This document shows, in pieces, positions 1 through 6,747 of a stretch of 22,697 nt of DNA; positions within the stretch are counted from its first letter, which is position 1; the number at the start of each line of letters is the position of its first letter. The DNA comes from JBOHTO01 sp050733695 (GTDB lineage: Bacteria; Gemmatimonadota; Gemmatimonadetes; Gemmatimonadales; Gemmatimonadaceae), in the NCBI GenBank assembly GCA_050733695.1, contig JBOHTO010000177.1:1-22697 (forward strand), read 5' to 3'. Below the pieces are notes generated by a model. The model saw nothing but the letters and a program-made list of their open reading frames with translations. It was not told the DNA's origin and ran no database searches. Both the position numbers and the translations under genes were made by a program.

Positions 1-40
1 GCGGCGGGCGGCGGGCGGCAAGCGGCGGGCGGCGGGCGGC
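1..40. repeat. GC-rich direct repeat
   Basis: A 19-nt unit, gcggcgggcggcgggcggc, occurs at 1-19 and again exactly at 22-40, separated by aa. Each unit is itself built from ggcgggc steps. It lies at the window edge, so the full extent of the array is unknown. Bases 41-97 follow as the leader of the next gene, and no further structure was recognised there. Confidence 0.7.
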
Positions 41-97
41 GCGAACGCAGGCTCGAAGCCGCTGGCCCGCGACCCGAGCGACTCATATGTTGCGCGG

Positions 98-526
98 ATG
101 CATATTTCGTTCGCACTGTTCGCCGACGCGGCCAACCTTTCGCAGGAGGGCAAGCTCAACATCCTGGGCGTTTTCGATGCGCTACAGGTAGCCGGCCTAC
201 CGGCGGTTCATCCGCGTGCGAGTCTCGTCTGCCGGCTCAAGGGAGACCGCTCCGACGCGGGGCTTCACCGTCTCACGCTGCGATGGCTGGACCCCCATGG
301 AGCAGAGGTATGGTCGACGACGGGCGAGCTCAACGTCGGCGAGCCGCCGCCCGGTGTACCCGAGATGGATCTGCCCATCATCGCGGCGGTCGATCTCCCG
401 ATCAGCCACGCTGGGCGTCACATCATGCGCATCGTTCTGGACGATGAACCGAAGGCAGACATATCGTTGCACGTGCGCGCGGCCGCGAAGGTACCGGCGC
501 CGCGGACGGGCGGCATGGTGAGCTGA
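98..526 (+). CDS. DUF6941-like protein of unknown function
   Basis: This predicts 142 residues with no signal peptide and no membrane segment. The opening MHISFALFADAANLSQEGKL, followed by a small beta-rich domain (a region around RLTLRWLDPHG, a conserved-looking proline stretch GEPPPGVPEMDLP and a final strand DISLHVR), resembles the DUF6941 family as I remember it. That family has no established function. The ATG at 98 was chosen because the family-like motif starts there. No Shine-Dalgarno sequence precedes it, and an ATG at 87 is out of frame. It converges on the NlpC/P60 gene with a 60-nt gap in which no clear terminator hairpin was seen. Family assignment is from memory of the sequence pattern only. 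Confidence 0.6.
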   Translation: MHISFALFADAANLSQEGKLNILGVFDALQVAGLPAVHPRASLVCRLKGDRSDAGLHRLTLRWLDPHGAEVWSTTGELNVGEPPPGVPEMDLPIIAAVDLPISHAGRHIMRIVLDDEPKADISLHVRAAAKVPAPRTGGMVS

Positions 527-586
527 ACGGAGCGACGTAGTCGGGCACCAGCTCCATCCCGGCATTCTCCCGATCTCCGTCGCAGA

Positions 587-1396
587 CTATCGACCCACGA
601 GTCGCCGCGCGCCCCGAAAACGTTCTCTCAGGCGTGCGACGTACGGATCGCTTGCCGCGGCGAGATTCTCGGAGCGGAATCCGCCGCGCCCGAGCGCGCT
701 GTGCACCATGCGGTGATCACCCAGCGCGATCCCCACGTGCGTGATGGCTGCATCCTCGCGATCGGAGAAGAAGAGCAGATCGGCCGGACGCAGATCACCG
801 ATGTCCATCCCGACCTCATCACCCGCCGCGGCCTGCTGCCACGCGTCGCGGGGAAGGTTGATGCCGTGCAGCCAGTACACGGTCTGCACCAACCCGGAAC
901 AGTCAGCGCCCCATGGCGTGACGCCACCCCACTGGTAAGGCGCCCCGGCGAACCGCTCGCGCGAGGTGCGGGCAATGCCGGCTGCATCCACGGCGAAGAT
1001 CCGGTGGCGAAGCGTCAACTCCAGTACCGTAGCGGCTGAACCGATCGAACGGCCTGGCGCGACGTCCGGATCGCAGGCGACGACCTCGTCCGGCGCGAGC
1101 AGTGCGGCCAACGGCAATCGGCGGACGTTGCCGCTTCCGTCGCGTGTGACGCAACCGAGCGACATCCGCGTGCGCGCTCCGGGCTGTTCAATCACGGACC
1201 CATCGTCGGCGATCGCGAGGTATCCGCGGTGCATCCATCCGGCGTACCCATCGTCGCCACGCACGCTCAGCCAGCCGGCCGCTTTCCCGCCCCCGCCGGC
1301 ATCGAGTACGTGAACGCGATGTCCGGCGAGCCGTTGCGATATCTGCTGCGATGACGGCGAGGGTGCCTCGTGCAGGGGCGCGATGGGCGATCGCAC
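587..1396 (-). CDS. SH3-NlpC/P60 cysteine endopeptidase (YkfC-like)
   Basis: The product is a cysteine peptidase of the NlpC/P60 (C40) family, which typically cuts gamma-D-Glu to diamino-acid bonds in cell-wall peptides. The 269-residue frame has bacterial SH3-like segments (about residues 8-60, probably a second to 115) and a C-terminal catalytic domain (about 140-265). Visible active-site residues are Cys166 (WGADCSGL), His220 (ITHVGIAL) and His232 (MVHSAL). The SH3-SH3-NlpC/P60 order and absence of a signal peptide fit cytoplasmic YkfC-type recycling enzymes, although export by another route cannot be excluded. It is the last gene of the minus-strand block. The start at 1396 is GTG without a clear Shine-Dalgarno. 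The frame is open upstream, and a CTG at 1427-1429 overlaps the upstream stop as CTGA, so the N-terminus may be 11 residues longer. Confidence 0.85.
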   Translation of the reverse strand: MRSPIAPLHEAPSPSSQQISQRLAGHRVHVLDAGGGGKAAGWLSVRGDDGYAGWMHRGYLAIADDGSVIEQPGARTRMSLGCVTRDGSGNVRRLPLAALLAPDEVVACDPDVAPGRSIGSAATVLELTLRHRIFAVDAAGIARTSRERFAGAPYQWGGVTPWGADCSGLVQTVYWLHGINLPRDAWQQAAAGDEVGMDIGDLRPADLLFFSDREDAAITHVGIALGDHRMVHSALGRGGFRSENLAAASDPYVARLRERFRGARRLVGR

Positions 1397-1425
1397 GATG
1401 ATCGTCGCGCCCGATCCGGGCAGTG

Positions 1426-1632
1426 TCAGCTCGCCGACTCCCCGGCTGCCGGTTCCACCGGGCCGCCGCCACCGCGCTTCGCCTCACATTCGCGGCAACG
1501 AGTTACTCCGCGAAGGTAGCACATGAGGCAGATGAATGTCTGACAGTCGACGCAGGGGTAGCCCTCGGACGCGCGTTCCTCCCTGCCGCAGAAGCGGCAC
1601 AGCATCGCATCACGTTCCTTCAGTTCTGTCAT
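1426..1632 (-). CDS. small four-CxxC zinc-binding protein
   Basis: This is a 68-residue protein with four CxxC pairs at Cys12/15, 27/30, 35/38 and 46/49 and a Gly/Pro/Ala-rich tail. Eight cysteines with this spacing should bind two zinc ions. The order is compatible with a cross-braced (RING/B-box-like) or tandem zinc-knuckle fold, but no named family was recognised. Its ATG overlaps the stop of the upstream response regulator as ATGA (1629-1632), with a GGAG about 9 nt upstream inside the regulator gene, so it is very probably translationally coupled to it. A role as partner or effector of the two-component pair is inferred from this coupling only. The compact Cys pattern and perfect overlap argue that it is a real gene and not a chance frame. 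Confidence 0.75.
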   Translation of the reverse strand: MTELKERDAMLCRFCGREERASEGYPCVDCQTFICLMCYLRGVTRCRECEAKRGGGGPVEPAAGESAS

Positions 1633-3029
1633 TGCTCCTCACTCCGGAGTCCGGTGTTCACGGCGTCGTCCTTCTTCCGTTCGGGAACATCGATGTGATA
1701 CTTGGTGATCTTGTTCATGAGCGTTGCGCGCGCAATGCCTAGTTCTCGCGCCGCGCGGGTTCTGTTGTGATCGTGAGCCCTCAGCGCCCGCTCGATCTGA
1801 AGACGCTCGACGTCGACCAGGGTGCGCGGAACGTACGCCCCGGCATCCGCTCCGCTCGCCTCGCGCACCTCGTGCGGGAGATGCGCAACGCCGATCTCCC
1901 GCGAGCCGCGGCCCATTATCACGGCGCGTTCCAGAACGTTGCGCAGCTCGCGGATGTTGCCGGGCCAGGAGTAACCCAGCAGGCGGTGCAGCGCGTCTTC
2001 GGACAGGGCGGAGGGTGCCTCCGCGACGACGCTCTGCAATGAATCCAGGATCTGTCCGATCAGGCCGACCATGTCCTCCCGCGCGCGTGCACGCAGCGGT
2101 GGCAGTGATACCGGCATCACACTGAGCCGGTAGTAGAGATCCTCCCGAAAACGTCCGGCCGTGACCTCGTTGACGAGATCCCTGCTGGTTGCGGCCATGA
2201 TGCGCACGTCCACCGACACCTCCCTGCTGCCGCCCGGGCGGCGGAACGTCTTCCCCTCCAGCAGCCTCAGGAGCTTGGGCTGGAGATTGGGCGCGACATC
2301 GCCGATCTCGTCGAGGAAGAGTGTGCCGTGGTCTGCCACCTCCAGCAGCCCCCGTTTCACCACTCCGACCTGGGCGGCATCCGGAAGTCGCTCCTCTCCG
2401 AACAGCTCGGCGTCGAGGGACTCGGCCGTGAGAGAACCGCAGCTCACATCCACGAACGCCTCGTCCGACCGCGGACTCGCCGCGTGAATGGCTTCCGCGA
2501 CGCGTCCCTTGCCGGTCCCGCTCTCGCCCAGGATGAGCACGGTAGTGCGATCACTGCGCGCCACTAGCTGGATCTGTTCGGCCAGCTCGCGCATCTGTTC
2601 GGAGGTGCCGAGCATCGGCTTGCTCGCGGACCAGCCACGCCTGTCCGCCAGGAAACGGGTCAACTGTCGCAGGCGCGCCTTCTCCAGCGCGCGTCCTGCA
2701 ACCGCAGCGAGATGATCCAGCTCGAGCGGTTTCGTGAGAAAGTTCTCCGCGCCCTCCTGCATTGCGCGCACCGCCAGCGGAACGTCGCCATGGCCGGTGA
2801 TCATGACGACGACCGGCTGCGTTTCGCGGATGCGGGCAAGGACATCGAAGCCGCTGATGTCGGGGAGCCGGACGTCGAGCAGCACGAGATCTGGATGCGT
2901 GCTTCTGAACCGTGCCACACCCTCCTCGCCCGTGGGGGCGTGAAAGACGGTGTGCCCATCCCGCTCGAAGAACTTCCCCAGGGCATCCGCGATCGCCCGC
3001 TGGTCATCGATGATCAGAATCGTGGACAT
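1629..3029 (-). CDS. NtrC-family response regulator lacking GAFTGA
   Basis: The product is a DNA-binding response regulator of 466 residues. The receiver domain (1-118) has the acidic pair Asp8/Asp9, phospho-acceptor Asp52, Thr78 and Lys100. The AAA+ domain (about 140-375) has Walker A GESGTGKG (168-175), Walker B LFLDEIGD (Asp240/Glu241) and the arginine region FREDLYYRL. A Fis-type helix-turn-helix lies at about 407-446. The sigma-54 contact loop, normally GAFTGA after ELFG, is replaced by EERLPDAAQVGVVKRG (212-227). It may therefore not remodel sigma-54 polymerase in the usual way, although an unusual loop with activity is possible. The start overlaps the kinase stop as TGATG, with AAGGTG 8 nt upstream, which makes it the cognate partner of the upstream kinase. 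Its targets are unknown. Confidence 0.92.
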   Translation of the reverse strand: MSTILIIDDQRAIADALGKFFERDGHTVFHAPTGEEGVARFRSTHPDLVLLDVRLPDISGFDVLARIRETQPVVVMITGHGDVPLAVRAMQEGAENFLTKPLELDHLAAVAGRALEKARLRQLTRFLADRRGWSASKPMLGTSEQMRELAEQIQLVARSDRTTVLILGESGTGKGRVAEAIHAASPRSDEAFVDVSCGSLTAESLDAELFGEERLPDAAQVGVVKRGLLEVADHGTLFLDEIGDVAPNLQPKLLRLLEGKTFRRPGGSREVSVDVRIMAATSRDLVNEVTAGRFREDLYYRLSVMPVSLPPLRARAREDMVGLIGQILDSLQSVVAEAPSALSEDALHRLLGYSWPGNIRELRNVLERAVIMGRGSREIGVAHLPHEVREASGADAGAYVPRTLVDVERLQIERALRAHDHNRTRAARELGIARATLMNKITKYHIDVPERKKDDAVNTGLRSEEQ

Positions 3030-5797
3030 CAGCCTTGCACCTTCGCACGGTCTCGCGCCGGATCGGCGGCCGGCGGCTCGACAACTGGTATCTCCACGGT
3101 GAACGCGGTGCCTTCACCCGGAGCGGACGTCACGCGTATCTGACCGCCATGTTCGCGAATGATCCCATCGGCAATCGACAGCCCGAGCCCCGTTCCCTCT
3201 CCCACCGGCTTCGTCGTATAGAACGGGTTGAATATCTGTCCCATCTGCTCCGCCGTCATCCCCGGACCGTTGTCAGCGATCGTCGCGAGTATGGAATCGC
3301 CCTTCTGTTCGCTCCGGACTGTGATGCGTCCTTTCGCCGGGATGGACGCAACCGCGTATTCCGCGTTGGTGATCATGTTCAGGAACACCTGCTGGAGCTG
3401 GAATCTGTCCGCCCATGTGAAGGGAAGTTCCGGGTCCAGGGCAACGTCCAGATCGATCTGATGGGCGCGCATGGCGTAGCGGTGCAACTCGATCGTATCG
3501 AGGAGCGCCTGGTTGATGTCCGTTTCCTGGCGCTCGGGCACATGCTGTCTGGCAAAGGTCAGCAGATTGGCGACTATCCTTGCTGCGCGCCTTGCCTCGC
3601 CGTGAATCGTCTCGACAGCGCTCTGCCGCGCGGCACCGTCACCCGGCGAGGCGAGAAGAAGCTGGGAGAACGCTATCACACCGGCCAGCGGATTGTTCAG
3701 CTCGTGCGCGACGCCGCTCACGAGCTGGCCTATCGCGGCGAGCTTCTCCTTCTGCAGCAACTGCTGCATGAGCCGGCGCTCCTCCGTGATGTCGCGCAGA
3801 GAGGCGACTATGCCGGTGATCTCGCCTCCCTCGCGCATTGGCGCCGTGCGAACCGCCAGCACGCGTCGCTCGCCGTCGGGGCGGACGATCATCGCCTCGT
3901 ACCTCTGGGGCTCGCCCAGCAACGCACGCCTCTCGCGCTCACTCACGTCCTTCCACTGTTCCGCTGGCACGAAGTCCTCGACCGACGAGCCGATCACCGA
4001 CCCGGGCCGGCCGAGCAGCTCGATCGCGGCCGGGTTCGCGAAAGCGAGACGCCGGTCGCGACCCGTGATCACTATGCCATCGTTGGCGGTCTCGATCACG
4101 AGACGATGCCGCTCGCCCAGAGCCTGGTTCTCCATGAACAGGCGTGCGTTCACTATCGCGACAGTGACCTGGTCGGCGAGACGCTGCAGAATGCGTGCAT
4201 CCGCCTCGGTAAAATCCGAATCCCGATTCAGCACGGAGAGAACGCCGATGGCGCCCTGCGCGGTGTCGAGCGACACGATCAACGTCTTCTCGATGTTGCC
4301 GGCACGCCGTGTCGCATCGTATGCGCCGGGCTCGCGCGTGACGTCGTTCACAATACGGTGTCCGCCCGAACGCAGGACGCCGCCAGACACACTGCCGGAC
4401 ACGGGAACGGACATTCCCACGAGCGAATCGCCGCTCCCGGTACCGGCAACAACCTTCATCCGATCCTCGTCTTCCTCGAGCGTGACACACGCACCCTCCG
4501 CCCGAAGCAGCGCCGCGGCATGCCGCAGGATGAGGCGCAGCACATCGCCCAGTCGCAGGGACTCGCCAACCGCGCGCGCGATATCGGCCAGGGCCTCGCT
4601 CTGCCGGCGCTCTCGCTGGCTCTCGGCGTACATCTGCGCGTTGGCGATCGCCGTGGCGGCCTGCGATCCCATCGCGCGGAGCTCTTCCTCATCCTCCCTG
4701 GTGTACGCGTTCGGGGTCGAGGCATGCACCGCGAGCACGCCAACCAGCCGGAGCCCGAGCATCATCGGCACCGCAAGCACGGAGTCGGCCGGTCCACCGT
4801 CCCCGACCAGATCGTCCGACGCCGCAAGCGCAACGTACGTCGGATCGTACGACTGCAGCCTCACTGCACGGCCGGTGCGCGCCACGTCGGCAATCACGCC
4901 AGCGCCGAGGGACTGCGGCGCGCGGGCCCGCTCCATGCCGCGCACGATCCGGAGCGCCGTGGTCACGACGCCGGAATCGAGGTCCGGCTGAGCTATCACG
5001 ATCCCGTCGCAGCGCATTACCCGACCCGCCTGACGCCCGAGCTCACGCACGATCTCCCGCTCGTCGAGCGATCGGGCCAGGAGACCGCCTACCTCCTGCA
5101 GACGTTGCAGCCGCACCGCACGCTCTTGCGCCAGTTCGGCCAGCCGCGCTCGCTCGATGCAGCGGCTGCCGTGCTGAACGAGGAGCTCGAGCAACTGCAC
5201 CGTGGCGGGCGGCGGGCGCATGCGGTCCGCCGTTTCCGCGACGACGACGCCGATCATCGACCCGTCTGCTGCGTGCATCGGCACGACGACGACCGTCGGA
5301 TCGGGGTCGGATGCGCGCGCAGCGTTCTCCCGCGCATTCCGTTCCAGCCGCAGCGCGCGACCCCGCAGCCCCCAGGCAAGCGAGGAATCGGCGTCCTCGA
5401 CAATGAACGAGAGGCCGGTTCGAAATCGCTCCATTGCGCCGAGCCGGCGATCCCAGTCTTCCGGCGTATGAGTCGTGTGCCGCAACTCGTCCTCGTCTGC
5501 CGCGTCGAGGCCGCTACTGACAACTCGCGCCGGCCTCACTACCGGATCGAAGGCCGACAGCATCACCCGTGCGAACCCGGCCGCGACTGCAGCGGCGACC
5601 ACGGCGTGCAACGGACCGTCGATTTCCTGCACCCCTCCCCTCCGGCCACTGCTGTCCGTCATCGCCGCGTGCAGAATGGCCACCATGTCCGAATCCTTCC
5701 CCGCCAATGCAGAGTACTCAAGCGGAGAGAGCTCGGGCGCTGCTTCGGCCGGCGCGGAGCGCGACGGTGTGGGACGCGGAGAGTAGCGATCAGCCAT
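3029..5797 (-). CDS. soluble 3xGAF-PAS histidine kinase
   Basis: This is a sensor histidine kinase of 922 residues with no signal peptide or membrane helix. Domains in order: three GAF-like domains (about 55-215, 235-390, 400-555), PAS (about 560-675), HisKA (about 683-750) and HATPase_c (about 795-905). The phospho-acceptor is His698 in GVAHELNNP. ATP-site motifs are NMITNAEYAV (N box), DNGPGM (G1) and GEGTGLGLS (G2). The signal must be cytoplasmic or membrane-permeable, for example redox, gas or a small molecule sensed by GAF/PAS. No ligand residues could be identified. The ATG at 5797 was chosen. The frame is open to 6094, but that extension is Arg-rich, has no domain and would overlap the lipid kinase. 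It is probably co-transcribed with the lipid kinase upstream and the response regulator downstream (1-nt overlap). Confidence 0.92.
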   Translation of the reverse strand: MADRYSPRPTPSRSAPAEAAPELSPLEYSALAGKDSDMVAILHAAMTDSSGRRGGVQEIDGPLHAVVAAAVAAGFARVMLSAFDPVVRPARVVSSGLDAADEDELRHTTHTPEDWDRRLGAMERFRTGLSFIVEDADSSLAWGLRGRALRLERNARENAARASDPDPTVVVVPMHAADGSMIGVVVAETADRMRPPPATVQLLELLVQHGSRCIERARLAELAQERAVRLQRLQEVGGLLARSLDEREIVRELGRQAGRVMRCDGIVIAQPDLDSGVVTTALRIVRGMERARAPQSLGAGVIADVARTGRAVRLQSYDPTYVALAASDDLVGDGGPADSVLAVPMMLGLRLVGVLAVHASTPNAYTREDEEELRAMGSQAATAIANAQMYAESQRERRQSEALADIARAVGESLRLGDVLRLILRHAAALLRAEGACVTLEEDEDRMKVVAGTGSGDSLVGMSVPVSGSVSGGVLRSGGHRIVNDVTREPGAYDATRRAGNIEKTLIVSLDTAQGAIGVLSVLNRDSDFTEADARILQRLADQVTVAIVNARLFMENQALGERHRLVIETANDGIVITGRDRRLAFANPAAIELLGRPGSVIGSSVEDFVPAEQWKDVSERERRALLGEPQRYEAMIVRPDGERRVLAVRTAPMREGGEITGIVASLRDITEERRLMQQLLQKEKLAAIGQLVSGVAHELNNPLAGVIAFSQLLLASPGDGAARQSAVETIHGEARRAARIVANLLTFARQHVPERQETDINQALLDTIELHRYAMRAHQIDLDVALDPELPFTWADRFQLQQVFLNMITNAEYAVASIPAKGRITVRSEQKGDSILATIADNGPGMTAEQMGQIFNPFYTTKPVGEGTGLGLSIADGIIREHGGQIRVTSAPGEGTAFTVEIPVVEPPAADPARDRAKVQG

Positions 5798-5862
5798 GGG
5801 GCGCGAAGCTCGGCCCTCGAGTGGTTCGGGAAGTCGTGAACAGGAGCCTTCGGAAGCTACGA

Positions 5863-6747
5863 TCAATCTCGCACGGGCACGAGGACACAGCCGGCGAGCG
5901 CCTCCACGTTCACCTCGAACGGTGTGTCGCCGATGAGCTCTCCATCTGCCTGTGCTGCACGCGGCGGAAACGTCTCGACGCGAAAGCTCCGGCCGGCGAC
6001 GTGAAGCATGCATGGGTCGGGACGGAAGTCCCTGCGCAGCAGCCGCCAGCAGATGCGGGCGGCATCGCGGAGCGTGCCCGGAGAGAAGACGCACAGGTCC
6101 AGCCTTCCGTCATCCCGGCGTATCCCGGGCCCAAGTGTGATCAGTTCCCGGAGCACCGTGCCGAAGTTCGTCACGGCGGCCATGGTCGCATCGCGTTCGT
6201 GACGTTCGCCGTCGACAGTAACACGCACCGTGAAGCGCTCCTGCCGCAGAACCGCACCCGCGGCCGTGAGGAGATAGGCCGCGACTCCGATGCGTCGCTT
6301 CAGAACAGCAGGAGTATCCTCGATCATGCGGGAATCCACGCCGACACCCGCCGCGAAGACGAAGCGGCGGCCCGTCGACAGGCGCCCGAGGTCTATCCGC
6401 GCCGGCTCTGCCCGGAGCAGCGCGCTCACGGCGCGGCGCAGCTCGAGCGGGATTCCAAGCGAGCGAGCGATGAGATTGCCGGTACCACCCGGAAGAACCC
6501 CGACGGGACGACCGGTTCCGGCGAGCGCATCGATGACTTCCATTGCCGTCCCATCTCCACCAAGAACAAAGACCGCTTCGTAATCCGCCGCCAGCCCGCT
6601 CGCCAACTCGCGCGCATGACCGGGATGCCCGGTGTCGGACACATCGCAATCCACACCAGCTTTCGTGAATGCGCGAAGTGCGCGCTCACGCAGTCGCGTA
6701 CCACGCCGCGAACGCGGATTCGCGATCAGGAAGACGCGGCGCTTCAG
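5863..6747 (-). CDS. diacylglycerol/lipid kinase family protein
   Basis: The product is a lipid kinase of the DAGK catalytic-domain family (DgkB/YegS-like), which phosphorylates diacylglycerol or a related lipid with ATP at the cytoplasmic face of the membrane. The nucleotide-binding motif GGDGTAMEV and the GGTGN motif are intact, followed by the usual C-terminal beta-sandwich with acidic patches. The GTG at 6654 gives only 263 residues and drops the first beta strand. In frame upstream, codons encode RRVFLIANPRSRRG, the standard N-terminal N-P motif of this family. No ATG, GTG or TTG precedes it. The likely start is therefore CTG at 6745-6747, which overlaps the tamB stop as CTGA and gives 294 residues, normal for the family. 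The overlap suggests translational coupling with tamB. The substrate is not predictable from sequence. Confidence 0.88.
   Translation of the reverse strand: MKRRVFLIANPRSRRGTRLRERALRAFTKAGVDCDVSDTGHPGHARELASGLAADYEAVFVLGGDGTAMEVIDALAGTGRPVGVLPGGTGNLIARSLGIPLELRRAVSALLRAEPARIDLGRLSTGRRFVFAAGVGVDSRMIEDTPAVLKRRIGVAAYLLTAAGAVLRQERFTVRVTVDGERHERDATMAAVTNFGTVLRELITLGPGIRRDDGRLDLCVFSPGTLRDAARICWRLLRRDFRPDPCMLHVAGRSFRVETFPPRAAQADGELIGDTPFEVNVEALAGCVLVPVRD

Noticed and set aside
80..97. Possible leaderless promoter (TATGTT shortly before ATG 98)
   Set aside because: Only a partial -10 match, with no -35 element and no evidence for leaderless transcripts in this organism.
527..586. Terminator between the first two convergent genes
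   Set aside because: Short inverted matches (CGGG/CCCG) exist, but there is no stable stem with a T-run.
3035..5839. 934-residue open frame on the plus strand
   Set aside because: It lies antisense to the histidine kinase, is His/Arg-rich without any domain, and is the normal mirror frame of a high-GC gene. The minus-strand kinase has every catalytic motif.
5797..6094. N-terminal extension of the histidine kinase (99 residues)
   Set aside because: It is Arg-rich low-complexity sequence overlapping the lipid kinase in another frame. The domain content starts after ATG 5797.
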